A stretch of 64,000 nucleotides of DNA from Thysanoteuthis rhombus (GCA_963457665.1 OY735218.1:46224841-46288840); one strand, 5' to 3'; shown: positions 47,320 through 59,983, counted from the first letter of the stretch. The notes: a model not told the origin generated them from the sequence alone. Made by a program: numbers and translations.

Positions 47320-47320
47320 C

Positions 47321-48038
47321 ACAGTAGCTCAAATCTATGGATATTTCAACATGCACATTTTTCAAATACATCAATTTGGGAACAAAATCATGTGAAAACA
47401 ACACGTCATAACATTAGCAAACATGATATACCTGGAGACATACTAGCCCCTTGTTCAAGAAAACTTCCACACACGCACGCATATACATGCTAAGTTCTAC
47501 CTACCAGTCATCCCCAAAAGACTAAAAGAATATAACTTACTTTATCTTGCCCCATATAATTCGACACTTATCCATAAAATGCTCGATACCACTTCTCCTT
47601 CCAAAATTCTCAACAGTGACACAAAGAACTCTCCTAAAAAGTGAACAATCATTTGACTTCTTTCCTCTCACCAAACCCCATGTGACCACTCTCTTCTCAC
47701 AGATACTAATACAAACTCTTCCCCTTCCTCTACTACTTAACAATCAGAGAACATACCATAAAGTATGCCCGTTCTCATTCCATTCATCACGCTCAAACAT
47801 GTAAACAGCAGAGAATTTTTTGCGTCGCTACAAATGCGTTTTGAAAATGTTGTTAGAACTAACAAAATGATCAGAAGCATGTCAACGTGAAATATGTTCT
47901 TTTGAGATGTAACACTTAGTGTTATTGTGAAATCACCATCACCATTTTGTCGGATGACCTCACAAAAAACACTTACGCATATACATGTAGACACGTATAT
48001 ATAATTAGGTACTTTTGTCAGCATAATGATGCAGTCAT
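47321..48038. other. Stretch with no recognised gene
   Basis: This may include the 3' region of the Penelope-like element; no motif was recognised. Confidence 0.4.
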
Positions 48039-48088
48039 GCCTATATATATCTATATCTATATCTATCTATCTATCAATCTATCTATCT

Positions 48089-48132
<44 letters not shown>

Positions 48133-48138
48133 GCATGT
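48039..48138. repeat. TATC/TC/TA compound microsatellite
   Basis: TATC-type repeats, then (TC)n, then (TA)n. Confidence 0.95.
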
Positions 48139-48452
48139 ATGTGCACGTGAAGAGAACGACAAAAGAACTGAAGTATTAGTTGATACGAGGTGTATCGCAG
48201 CAGAATGAGAAGTTTATCTCCGTTGATCAATAAAGGGTTTTGAGAAAGTTACCGAATACAAGAGGAACCTACAGTAGACCAAGAGATGCATCAGCCGGAA
48301 TGCTCCGATACAAACAACCAAGATGAGGACAACAGTTGAAAAAAAACAGTACATAAAACATTTTTGTGGTTCCATAAAACACAGCAGTGTACTTTTTATC
48401 AAAGAAGAAGCCTCTTTACAGGCTCTTAACTGACACACCACGACGGAGACGT

Positions 48453-48473
48453 TTCTCTCTCTCTCTCTCTCTA
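48453..48473. repeat. (TC)n microsatellite
   Basis: About 20 bp of TC. Confidence 0.85.
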
Positions 48474-51400
48474 CACTGTATTTGTCATCTGTTTTGAAAG
48501 TATGAAAGTTGGTTGAATTGGAGAGGTTATTTTGCTTCAAATATAGATTCTTTCTACATCCGGTTATTAAGTGAATAGGAATCACAGGAAAATCTGCCAT
48601 GTCTCCCTTTAATGGTGTTTTGTTACCTTTACTATTTGGAACCGAGAGTATTTGAAATCATGTTTTCGTTCTAAAGCTAAATGTCTAATGCTATCAGATA
48701 ATCTAGATCGGAAGGAAATGGTGTATTTTCGAAATGTTTTACGAAAATACTTTATTTTCCGGATTCATTTGTCTTTCAAAGTTTAAAGAGAATCATTTCT
48801 GAAACAAAATTGACAAATTAAGTCTACTATGCCTGAAAGAAAGAAAGCCATAAGAAGCTCAATTATACTGATTTTATGAAAATATGGATGGCTTGAAAGT
48901 ACAAGTAAAGAACAAGGTTTTGGCGTGGGATTATGGAAGATCAAATTCAAACTTTGTAATAATATAGTTTTTGTATTATTGGGAAAGTCTTGGAATTCTT
49001 TTCAGGTGGTAAACATCTGGAATAAGTTACCTTGAAGGAATTTGAAACCAAACAAATGTTTATCAGCATTGCAGATCAACAGTCAACAGAAAAAGCAAAA
49101 ACAAAACAAAAACATCTCACGGTAACAATTACTTAAGCCGTTCATTTTACTTTTTATCAAGCTGTAAAAAATGAGATAGTGTAGAATTTGCCACCAAATC
49201 ACGAACTGACAGTCTTTTTCAAACAAAATGGCGGAGTCGGCTTGATTATAGCGTAATTATACATTAAAAAAAAAAAAATTCAAATAAATTTTGCAATATA
49301 TATTCTTTTAAGAGGGTAATTTATAATAAAACATGTTTAAAATAAATAATAAGGGAAATATCAAAAGACCAAGTCGTGGCACCGCTGAAATCAAAGGAAC
49401 ATGCGACTTTATCTCATGTTGCAATTTAGATTTGTCTTTAAATACAAGAAAATGAAATTTAGATGATGTTAAGTGAAATAAGTAATGTTATTTGGCTTAT
49501 TCAAATTAATAAAATGTTTATAATACCCTCCGTTGATTGTTTATATTGAATATACCGTTATTTCTAACGACATCGATTTACTAGTTTAATCTAGAATTGC
49601 AACCAATTTGTTAAGATTAAGATCTGTCTATTTTAATGCCTTTAATGCCTTTCTCTTCAAGAAATACAATTTTCCTGCCCTCATATAAAACATTCCTCTT
49701 TAGTTGTAACACTATATGTTTGCTGTATTTCTTTCATTTCAATTTTAACTGTATCTTATTGCAACCACTCAAATCAATTTCGATAATCCAGATTTTCACT
49801 ACTTCTGTTCCATTTAGTATTTCTAGTTGAAAATATGTTGGCTGTCACGAATAAAAAATATGTTGTTTTTTTTATTTTTAATATGAAGCATTATTTTTTG
49901 GTAAAGTAAAGAATTTGTCCAGTGTATCAGACAGAAAGTCCAAGTATACTTTCATTATACGACATATTTACCAATTTGTTTCAATATCTTCTGTGATCAC
50001 TCTGCCATCTCAATATTTCCATCTTCCCAAATGTTTTACCTCTCTCAGCAACGAACTATCCCGAGTGTTTTTTGCAGTCTTCTGCAAAATTGCATTTTTT
50101 TCATTGAAATAATTCTCCAAAGACTGGGATGAATTGTATTCCAAAGGTGTAACATCTTGTGAATACGTCGCTCGATGAGTGGGAGTTTGCCGTTAGATGA
50201 GTGAAAACTGAATGGAACTGGTTCACCATTCCAATCATAATTATACCAATATAATCAGCTAAAGAACCCCAGATATTCATCGTTATAAGTGTATACCCCG
50301 GGTACAAAAGCTGTTATTCTCAGCCAATTTTGACGTTATAAATTTTATCATTTCTCTCTCTCTTGGGTTGCTCCGAATGTTATTATGCCAAAGAAATATT
50401 TCAAATCGTATTCATTGAATATATTACAAACACATCAAGTCTGAGATAACGAATATAAACCTTAGAATATTATTCGTATTATCCTGTTTTCTCTTTTGTT
50501 CTTGCAATATAGTCAGGGTGCCGAAAGGATTATCAAATAAAAATAAAGCCGATAAGATTAGCCAATGATGCTTGGCTTAAAAACACTTATTTTCGCCTTC
50601 ATAATCAAGTGTTTAGCTTTCATTTTATGTTTTTTGTGCATTCAATGTCTGAAAGCAAAGTTAGGTTTATTCATTGATCAGCAACATTTTTACTTTGCTT
50701 TCCAATGCCTTTTGTTGATCCACGTAGTTCATTACGATTACGTCCTGTTTTCAGAATTAACGTTCAAAATCCCGGTACTTGTCTAGATTCAAACATCAAC
50801 CATAACCATCCATAAGAACTATGCAACGAACTCAGTCAACTGAACAGTTCAAACAGCTAAGTTCTGTACAAGATGGAATGATGAAGTGCTGAATGAAATA
50901 GGAAAACTGTATTGCTTCGTTATTCCAATTGTTCAAAATACTGCACTTTACGTTGGCTTCGACAGCTGCCGGTGGCAGACATAATGAGAAGGCGACTGTA
51001 TCAGCCACCATAACAGGCTTTTTTCCTTTTGTGATTGTTGATATTTGCTCGTTCACGCTCACCAGGACAGAAAACCACCCCCCACACACACACACATATA
51101 AATATATATATACATATACATATAAGGGCTCAGAAAATTCAAAATAATAGTCCATATATAAGAACTTGAAGGCTAACATTTTAACAGCATGTAAGTTTAG
51201 GTCCGTGATCATTTCTACTTGAGAAAGCCTCTTCGTGGCATAAATGCAAATTTGCTATTCACTAAACAAGGAATCACATGGCATTTCAAAAGTTGAATGC
51301 TGTTTGGTGACATATAGCTATCAACGAGTCCAGAAAACAACTCATGATATAATAAATAAGTATTTTCAAAATTACTGCCGTAGAAACAATCTTTCTAAAA

Positions 51401-51601
51401 AGAGAATCGTAAACAACAAAAGCAAGCTTTATCCATTAACAGTCTGAAACGAGTTCAGTGGAGGCTTTTCTGCTAAGTATAAATTCATTGGAATTCTATT
51501 ATGTACATAAATGCTGTCAATGTGATTAACTAGTTTACGCATAAATAAAAGTTATTCACCAAACCTTGTATACTTTGGGCAGGAGATCACTAGAATCGGG
51601 T
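48474..51601. other. AT-rich stretch with no recognised gene
   Basis: Over 3 kb without recognised coding sequence, RNA gene or repeat apart from a short CA/TA run at about 51,083-51,124. The 126-codon minus reading at 50,832-51,212 spans that run and has no recognised domain. Confidence 0.5.
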
Positions 51602-51631
51602 ACCGAGTGAAGATACAACTTCTGACTCGGT
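51602..51631. repeat. Short hairpin
   Basis: ACCGAGTGAAG (51,602-51,612) and CTTC plus ACTCGGT (51,619-51,631) pair over 11 bp with a 2-base bulge and a 6-base loop. Confidence 0.7.
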
Positions 51632-52137
51632 GATAGTTACCATCGTGACTAGTTAACACACCATTACACAATGATAAGGCGCCTATATAAACTATATGCA
51701 TATTATTCAAATATTCTGATTACAGTAAAGTAGAAAGGTTGTGTACACGTAGCGAGCCAGGAGTGCCTTACAATCACTATTAATCTGGTCCTTCGTCAGA
51801 AAATGATTCGTGTTCTACGGAGATCTTCAACTTCTAAACAAAAACTTACACACACACACACACACACTCAAGCACAGATTCAAGCAAGTAAGCCCCCCAA
51901 AGTTTTACCTCAGGGCACACACATTTTTTGATCCATGCACGAAAATTAAATACTTATGAATAGAGTTTGGTGCAGTGGTGTATCAAACATTTGATTTTAA
52001 TCTCCTTCTTTATCAATACAAATGCCCCAATGCAACAACAAGAATCACATGAGACCGATCATTATAGATTGAACATTTTAGAGCACATTTCAGCTAAAAA
52101 CTACGTCAGACCATCGACACAATCAATCCATCCTTAC
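51632..52137. other. Stretch with no recognised gene
   Basis: Contains a short CA run at about 51,849-51,868; otherwise nothing was recognised. Confidence 0.5.
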
Positions 52138-52151
52138 ACGCACACACACAC

Positions 52152-52247
<96 letters not shown>
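52138..52247. repeat. (CA)n(TA)n microsatellite
   Basis: About 55 bp of CA with two G interruptions, then about 52 bp of TA. Confidence 0.97.
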
Positions 52248-52250
<3 letters not shown>

Positions 52251-53054
52251 CTTGATCTTTCCATTTTTTCCTCTCCCTCAATAACTATTTTCATGCATAC
52301 ACTTGATGCGCGATAGAAATAGTGCTTGCTCATATTTATTCTAAACTGGAAAATATATAATTCGAATCTGATTTATATCCACCCATTGCATGTGAAGCCA
52401 ATAGACTTAAAATGTTCCTGGTCAGTTGACATCCTTAGATGATGAATTTTTCAACTATTTCTAGAGTGCTCGTTTCGGCTATTTCGTAATATATATGCTG
52501 TTTCGGTGAAGCAACGATCATATTTCACTCTGTGACTATTTTATATTTCTTGGTCCAGTCCTTCCACGTGGAATGACCTTGCATGATCCCGGTGCCACCA
52601 GACCCGAGACCCCTAATGTATTTGCCCCCACGCAATGTCGATATAGATTAATGTCAAAAAGATTTAAGGCAATCGGCTAGTTTCACCAGTAAACAGTGGC
52701 CACTTAACTGCCAGTAAATGCGTCAGGGTTCAGAGTTTTTCGTTGACCCTGTCTCGTGACCTGTATCCTTTCGTGCGACTGGTCATCTCACGCTAAAAAC
52801 TTTCTATTTCACTTAGAATTGTTGTGCCAATAATATAGATCAGTGAAACTCGGTGATAACTTTTGCGAAACTGGTTGTTTTCTGCTTTCTGGTTGTGGAA
52901 AACCACACTGTAACGGCTTGGAAAAAAAGACATCATTCGACAAAGATCTATATTTACTGCCAATTAATGCTTTTATAATTATTTCTGTCGGATTATATAT
53001 TTATTCCTTAATAATATAATTACCAGCGTTGGGATTATCTGTACACATACAGGC
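52248..53054. other. Stretch with a GC-richer island, unidentified
   Basis: The part at about 52,555-52,800 is GC-richer than its surroundings and has no recognised protein reading; it may be an inserted element. Confidence 0.35.
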
Positions 53055-53097
53055 CCACGCGCACACACACGCACACACACATATGCATATATATATA
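53055..53097. repeat. (CA)n(TA)n microsatellite
   Basis: A short interrupted CA run followed by TA. Confidence 0.85.
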
Positions 53098-53724
53098 AAT
53101 AGGATTTTATCCTTGATATATTCAAAGTCTATTCCTGGACGTAATTAAACAATACATTTGCAGATTGAAATTTCATTTTCTGAAGATACGAATAAACTTT
53201 GTTAAACAACATATTTTCACAGAAATATGACTGTGAGACAAGGAAAGGTTTTTCCAAAGAAATTAAAATTTCATTTATGCGCATCATAAGCATAATAAAT
53301 TCGGTAGTTATATTTATATAGATATATGTGATTATAACTCGTGACGATAAACTTGCTCTGATTTTTTTCCTGGAAAAAAGGCAAAGGTAAAACAGCTAAT
53401 GAATCACATAAAAGAATATAAAATTGATATTAATTTACTGATATAAATAAAAATGTATCTTATCTACATGAACCAAGATCCTAAAATTGAGTTTGAAATA
53501 TCTCTGACTAATAAGATTTCTTCTATTTCCAAGCTGAGTACCCTATGTATTGATCAGTCATTACTTAACTAGATATTAGAATCCAAACACTTGTTCGAAT
53601 TTATTATTATCTCTTTATAAATCTTTATACTTGTGTTGATTAATATCTATGTATTTTGAACTTATTTCCATTTATCTAGATAGGTCTATAACCATATTCC
53701 TATTCCATAATTCTCACTCTCTTC

Positions 53725-53726
<2 letters not shown>

Positions 53727-53778
<52 letters not shown>
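53727..53778. repeat. (TC)n(TATC)n microsatellite
   Basis: About 24 bp of TC then about seven TATC units, with partial units beyond. Confidence 0.95.
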
Positions 53779-54389
53779 ATTTATCTTTCCGTCTATCTAT
53801 CTACGTATTTATCGAGTGTGCTTAGGTGGAAATTACACATACGAGTATACATTAAAATAACGGAAAAACTGTCCGCTTACATCACACAAGTTAGTTTGAG
53901 AAAGGTGTGAATCTATTTCTTGTACTCTGTTTTTTTGCCAGATATCTTGGTAAAAAAATCCTATAGACTTGATTGGAAGAGAAACTATTATCTCTCTATC
54001 TTTACTGATTATGTTGGATGTATGACCATTGTTAAGAACAGGGATACTACATTTCCCTTATTTGCCCCTCTGCCAAATTTAATTATATCTGCGCCTCACC
54101 TGCACATAAATGGATCATCGCGTTGTCTAAATGATATCCCCCAAAAATTCCTTCATCTGAAAATATCTAAAAAACATCAGCCGAAAATTTGGGTGCAGCC
54201 ATGGTTTCCAAATACTGCTAGACGAACTGGATGAAGAAGAGACTCAGTAAAACCAGTGTCATGTACAGAAAACATTTAGAGGACAAAGAGATAATGATTA
54301 ACATCGAAAAATGCAGAGTTTAATGAAGTACATCACTTCTACCGAGAGAAATGAATCTCCATGAAATCCTTTAAAGGAGGAATCCAGCG
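53779..54389. other. Stretch with an unrecognised 104-codon reading
   Basis: The reading at 53,920-54,234 (+) has no stop for 104 codons and contains HLHINGSSRCLNDIP, but I do not recognise it. It lies just upstream of a LINE fragment, so it might be part of an older element. Confidence 0.3.
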
Positions 54390-54890
54390 GGGAATCATTG
54401 TAGGTTCGTATGTTTTGCTGTAGAGTCAGCTCAACTTTCAAAAACAAAGAAAACCAATTATTCCTATAAAAAGGCATAAGACCAACGTATCCTGCCGATA
54501 ATCACCTATAGAGCTGAAACGCAGGACGTGACTAAATGATCAACACACAAACTGAGAATCATGAAAAGTACACTGGAAAGAATCATGACAAGGAGTGATA
54601 CAAGATAGCACAATATATTTAAACTCGGAGTTATCATAGGAACCATCAGAAAACTCAAATGGCAATAGGCTGATCATGTTACAATAATGACTGACAACCG
54701 ATAGATATCATGACTCATAATGTTGATGACCAGACCAAATACGAAACTGGAGCCAACAAAATATGAGATCACATGATAAACTAGACAAGTTCAGAAAGTA
54801 TTGACTCTGCAGCGTCGATGATAGAGAGGTTTGGCGAATGTCTATGTCCAACGATGGATGCTAAAAGTTGGCTGGTGATAGAGACCAAAA
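54390..54890 (+). pseudogene. LINE C-terminal fragment, heavily decayed
   Basis: In shifting frames: SSTFKNKE, ITYRAET-like sequence near 54,505, IRKLKWQ near 54,645, TDNRWIS-like sequence near 54,693, and DDREVWRMSMSNDGC near 54,820. The order matches the C-terminal part of the RTE/CFDP2-like LINE, extending further 3' than the 16.7-kb copy. Every block is broken by stops. No (GAT)n tail is seen. Confidence 0.7.
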
Positions 54891-54991
54891 GAGCATTTTT
54901 TGAGAAAAATATTTTTATATGGTGCCTAGGGGTGTATCTAGGTGAAATGTCAAATTTGTAGCCCTCAAAATGTGACATAGAACTACCAGAC

Positions 54992-55037
54992 ACACGCACA
55001 TGCACACGCACACACACACACACACATACACACACAT
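54992..55037. repeat. (CA)n microsatellite
   Basis: About 45 bp of interrupted CA. Confidence 0.9.
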
Positions 55038-55371
55038 AACCAAAGAGACAAGAATTTGTTGCCAAATTGGCTGGTTGGTTGGGCGAGCCATTTGTGCAGC
55101 GATTTGACGCGATTCTTTTTTTTTTCAAATCAAATTTTCATAATCATTATATTTTCTATTGAATCCCATTATATATTCAACAATTTTGCTGCCGGTGAAG
55201 ATAAATCTTTATGGATGAAGATTTGACCTAAGTGGCCATTCACTCAACTTAATTTTACAACTAAACAAGTGATAAATAATTATAATGAATATAACTATAT
55301 AATGAAAAATATATTTGAATATGTCTTTGATGAATTTTAAAGAGGAGAATATACGCACGAGTGCGCGTGAA

Positions 55372-55382
55372 CACACACACAC

Positions 55383-55413
<31 letters not shown>
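55372..55413. repeat. (CA)n microsatellite
   Basis: About 40 bp of CA with one G interruption. Confidence 0.93.
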
Positions 55414-55414
<1 letters not shown>

Positions 55415-56279
55415 TCATATAAGTAGTTTCTTCCGATTCTCTTTGAATGTAGTTCACTACTCTAAAGCTGGTAATGTCGTAAATAGATATTCACTTCCAA
55501 TCGATTTCATCTGAGGTTTTAGTAACATGAAAGTGAACATTTTGAGAAAAGTCCATTTTTTTATAAAGGGCGTTGGAGATAACTACAATCTTCAAGTGGT
55601 AGGGTACATTGTCACAGACAGAGAGACGAACAGAAAATTCACACTCTGTTATGTAGATAGATATTCTAACTGGCAAAACTCTAAAAAATCTTTGATCTCT
55701 TCCCGCAAATTTAATGGAAATATTCTAAAGACATCTTGTTCGGAACTTCGTATACTTGGACTCCACCCATTTTAATCAAGACTTGAAGGCAGTCTTGCGA
55801 GTAGCCCTGAGGTCCTTCAATTAACGCCCCGTGTTGTTTGTTTCGTTATGGTTAGTGTGTTCGGTACTTCAGAATTTCTCTTGCCAGCCAAAATATGGTC
55901 AGTGGCGACGTTTCGTCCAAAACTTTCTCTTCCCATTATCGTCTGTTCGGCCAGTCATGTGACAATATGTCAGATCGCATTCTTTTCAAAGAAACAAATA
56001 ATAAAGTTCGTTTCCAACAACGCTGCTCCCATTTCCGTCCGTATCACGAGTTCGCAAGTTGTTTTATTGAACAATTCCATCACTCAAGTCTCTTAACCCC
56101 TTTTCAGGTTGGCTAAATAATATGATGGGGTAAGCGTCAATCATAGCAGTTGTCTTTGTTCTCATCACAAAGGGGAAATGATGTTTTTCCGTCCCGTTAC
56201 AAAATTCCTTTCATCCTATTTTATTTTCCATCATTTCATCGATTGAATGGAAAATCTCGTTTCAGTCTACTTGCTAATT
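55414..56279. other. Stretch with a GC-richer island, unidentified
   Basis: About 55,790-56,120 is GC-richer, with two overlapping open readings (55,848-56,096 and 55,895-56,116) and the phrase GTGGCGACGTTTCGTCC. It could be part of an unrecognised element; no motif was identified. Confidence 0.3.
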
Positions 56280-56850
56280 TGAAGGATTTTTGAGTCGTAT
56301 TTCTTTCTTTTATCTTTATCATTATGATTCTGTCTTTGTCCCTCTCCCTACCTCTATCAGAGCACTGTCTTTCTTTTTTTTTCATTCATTGTTTTCTTTA
56401 AATAAATTTGGAGTAAGTCAATCTGTCAACAATTCAATTCTTTTTTTTCTCTTTTCGTCGACACATCTTATCAAATATATTTCTTATTCATTCTTTTCTT
56501 TTCAGTACTTTTTTCTCCGTCTTTCCTTTCTTTACTTTACCCACACTTGATCCTCCTCTAGGCTCTTTTTCATTCTTTCTTTATCTCTCCGTCTTTTGTG
56601 TATATTTCTTTCTTGCTGTCTTCCTCTCCTTATACACTTTTCTGTTTACACTGTCCTTTCTCATCTTTTTCTTTTTCTTTGTGTTTCTTTCCTCAAGACA
56701 CTTTATATCTTTTTTGGGCCTTTAATCGAGATGTCTCAGTTACAAACAGAATATTTCATATCTTTGACGGTCATATTTTCTGTCACACAATTTATTTTTT
56801 CATTTTTTTTTCTTTATATATCTTTTAGTTATTTTATAAATCAGTTAAAA
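56280..56850. repeat. Polypyrimidine tract III
   Basis: Over 500 bp are dominated by T and C on the plus strand, in TTTCTTT, TTCCTC and CTTTTC phrases. The open readings here (Phe/Ser/Leu-rich) are compositional. Confidence 0.75.
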
Positions 56851-57225
56851 ATAGGATAGACATTCCCCCCGGCCACTAGCAGTCAACAAGATGAAGGAGA
56901 TATTTCCTTGAAGTCATTTCCATGGTAAACCGGTCTCTATAAGAAGTTGATATTCAATCTCCTTACGACTAGGCAATTACATGGACATTGTGTCCGAGAT
57001 AGAGAAGTTTAAGAAATTATGGGGAAGGTGTAAGTCTAAAAAAGGCGGTAAAAAGCTGATTTTCGAGACATATGGATTCAGAGCAATTCATCTGAGAAAT
57101 GCGTTGATACAAAATTAAACCAAATTTTTTTCTCGAACTATTTCTGTGTCATTCATCCTTGAGTTTCTATCGCTAAGTTTCATTCAACCTCAACTAAACT
57201 GAACAATTTGAACATCAAATATGGT

Positions 57226-57275
57226 GGAGGGTTGAAAAACCATAGCCATCAAAGATGGTGAATAGCCATATCCTT
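57226..57275. repeat. Isolated unit of the ~34-bp minisatellite
   Basis: GGTTGAAAAACCATAGCC followed by ATCAAAGATGGTGAATAGCC matches about one and a half units of the 22.3-23.0 kb array. It lies some 34 kb away and alone. Confidence 0.45.
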
Positions 57276-57944
57276 TTTTTACATGTGTTTATTTGTCTGT
57301 TTGTCGTGCGTTTAGTTCAGTATTTCAGCGCTCCCGGCCATATCATTTTATCTATAGACTTGAAAATAGGTACCAATCCTCCATTAAACCCTTTTTTGAA
57401 ATAGATTTATTGGTCTTTGGAAAAACTATTTTGGACCTTTCCGGGCCTTATTTCAACAGGTTTATTAATTATATCCTCATTATCCAGAATCTGGATGTTT
57501 TTAGATGTTATTCAAAACTGTACTTCAAATGTTTTCCTATGAAAGGCGCCAGTAATGTCATAAATAAAATTTGTTCTAACCATATTCATCATCCAATCAG
57601 ATTTTTTCACATGACTCCAAAATTTGATGGTTGTTCAATTATTAACTTTGAGTGTCATTCATGATTATTTCAAATCTTTACCTTTGATTGGTTGCATCTT
57701 ATTGCAACTTTTGCCACTAATAATGAAGCTGATGAGGGAAAACTCTAGTCATAACAAGAACCATGAATTCAACGATGCGTAGAAGTAGCAGAATGACAAG
57801 GAGGGGTAGGATAATCAAGAAGTCTTTCTTTATTTCCAATAATTTTCGTACTTGTTTGATGTTGCGATATGAAATATTCTGCTGGTTTTTCTTAAATCGT
57901 ATAAAATTCTGAGCGGCCATTTTGCCCCTTCCCCCGATAGAAAG
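57276..57944. other. Stretch with an unrecognised 123-codon reading
   Basis: The reading at 57,293-57,664 (+), beginning MSVCRAFSSVFQRSRPYHF, is among the longest non-repetitive readings in the window. I recognise no domain. The initial Met is not supported by any promoter or splice signal I can see. Confidence 0.3.
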
Positions 57945-57945
57945 C

Positions 57946-58190
57946 GTTCATCATCATCATCATCATCATTATCATCATCATCATCATCATCATCAGTCTT
58001 TTTATCGATCATAGTTTCTCCTGGGCGTTGCAGGGCAATGGGATAGAGTTTGCTCTGCTGAAGGTTTGCAACCCTACAGTGATTCTTCGCTTGATTTCAC
58101 CTTCTTTTGAGGGTTTCATGGAGATTTGTTGACCGGGGCAGATGTAATGGTCTACTTTTTCAGCTTTGCGTTTTCGATTTTGATTGTTGT
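57946..58190 (-). mobile_element. LINE fragment with (GAT)n tail
   Basis: On the minus strand 58,175-58,025 reads VDHYICPGQQISMKPSKEG then EIKRRITVGLQTFSRANS, which is the segment before GWQAFG in this LINE family. The coding match breaks off at about 58,025, and within about 30 bp a (GAT)n run of some 45 bp follows (57,950-57,995), with one AAT interruption. The 3' part of the protein has been deleted between the two. Confidence 0.8.
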
Positions 58191-59294
58191 GAGTTCAAAT
58201 GATCGGAATCAATTTCAATTTGAGGCATGATACCTTTCAATGACGTCTTCACCTTTATTGACACCACACTTCGTCTTTACTTCTTTTTCCCGTTCTTTAG
58301 CGTAAGGAAGACCGACAGAACGATTACATAGAGTCTAAAAGATATATTTTTCTCACTTTTTGATTATTTCCCCTGTTCTTACTCTTTGCCAAGGATAATC
58401 ATTCAGTATGGATGTCCGTAGTTGCTGTTATCGCTTTCTTTTTCCCTAATTGCATAACTTCTTTCTTCCTTAATATATATCAATGATATTTTGTATGCAA
58501 GCTTACAGAGAGATTGTACTTGTTGGTTATGGCTGATCTGATTGTTTGTTTAGATTTTACACGCATAAAAAATCTCGAAGTTAAATCACCCTTCTCCAAC
58601 AATAGAGACTTTTTCCTGTCAGAACCTTTATACTTTTAAGATTATTTCGTATCATTTTTTTTTTCATGAGCAAAAAAAAACAAACTTGAAATTCCTATTT
58701 CATCCGGGATTTTCATAATTTCAAGACCATGTAAAATGACTAGGACTGACAAAGAATGAACAGAATTTTTCAGTGATATCTCGAGTAAAGTTAGTTAACA
58801 TCTTTGAGCTTAGAAGTAGATTCCCCGAAACAATATTTTCTAATAGCGTCTGAATACAATACACGTTTCTTTTATAAATATCAGAACATTTTGAATAATT
58901 TCTCATTTCCTTTTCACATTATTATCAACCTTTAATCCCCACTTCACTTTGATTTACCCTCAAAATAATTTAATTCACCTTAGGGTGAATTCACTAGTTG
59001 AAGGAATGCTGTTGTAAACAAAGAAAACCATCTTTGGGCCCTGAAATGTGTTCCTTCCTTCTTTATTATTGACTGAATATGTCTCCTGATGCAATGACTT
59101 ACTATTCGATTATCAATAAGCGTATAATTCTTTTTAGTTGTATTTATAGAAATCATTGGTTGACATCATAAATCATTTTCTATTGTTGTCTATAAATCTA
59201 AGAAGAACTTTTGGGGAGAAAATCTAATCTCTTCTTCCTGTTTCTGTTGACAAAACATTCCGGGTGATTTATGCTACAGCCTTCTTCAGGTGTA
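58191..59294. other. AT-rich stretch with no recognised gene
   Basis: Nothing recognised. Confidence 0.5.
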
Positions 59295-59334
59295 AGAGAG
59301 AGAGAGAGAGAGAGAGAAAGAAAGAAAGAAAGAA

Positions 59335-59380
<46 letters not shown>
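59295..59380. repeat. (GA)n/(GAAA)n microsatellite
   Basis: GA repeat, five GAAA units, then GA repeat again; about 84 bp purine-only except one C. Confidence 0.95.
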
Positions 59381-59865
59381 ACCGATATCAAAGACTCTTC
59401 CCTTATAGATATCATACAATACATATTAAAACTGGAGTTGACTTAAGTATGTCAACAATAATGATACGAAGAAGTGACTAGATTCTCTGAACAAAAGATA
59501 ATGATCCTGTTGTTTTCCAACTTCAAATTTTCATTTTCATGTTGTGCTTGAAGTATTTGTATAAGTAAATACTTTTACAATATAACCATAAGATTCATGC
59601 TACTTGATGGAAACCAACCACACAGAAGTTTTAAATGATGCATTTGGTCCCAATAACTGACTAGAACTGTTATAGAGGGTACATTATTTGTATGACACTG
59701 CTTACAATGTACCCCTCTAGCTACTCGAATGTCACTTACAGATAAAAACCAGTGTTTTAGTATTAAATAGATGGATACATGAAAATCATAGACACTTATT
59801 CCAGAATGCATTCCCACTTTTGAAGTTTCTGGAGGTATTCGAAGTGGTTATGTACCTTTAGGACT
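59381..59865. other. AT-rich stretch with no recognised gene
   Basis: Nothing recognised. Confidence 0.5.

Positions 59866-59983
<118 letters not shown>

Larger units (their letters stand above)
46370..47320 (+). mobile_element. Decayed Penelope-like retroelement
   Basis: Ordered remnants are visible. NIKLALPANKIIEIW lies near 46,403-46,450 (after motif A). DGSPISGV (46,535-46,558) matches the GSPIS motif. SYFNYIDSALILYLHH (from 46,606) is where the catalytic Y-x-DD box belongs, here altered to YIDS. NNRLPFLDI (46,724-46,750) is the conserved segment after it. A GIY-YIG-like region begins near 47,089. Stops and frame changes separate the blocks, so it is dead. This domain order, reverse transcriptase followed by GIY-YIG endonuclease, is diagnostic of Penelope-like elements. 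Confidence 0.8.

Noticed and set aside
52486-52520. A minus-strand hammerhead (CACCGAAACAGC reads there)
   Set aside because: The CTGANGA core is missing at the required distance and no stem II can be formed.
57293-57664. A 123-codon gene
   Set aside because: No family resemblance, no promoter or splice evidence, and the length is not exceptional given about 90 similar readings in 64 kb.
57725-57750. CTGATGAG as a hammerhead core
   Set aside because: No GAA with a pairing stem II follows at the right distance, and no stem III or stem I partner exists.
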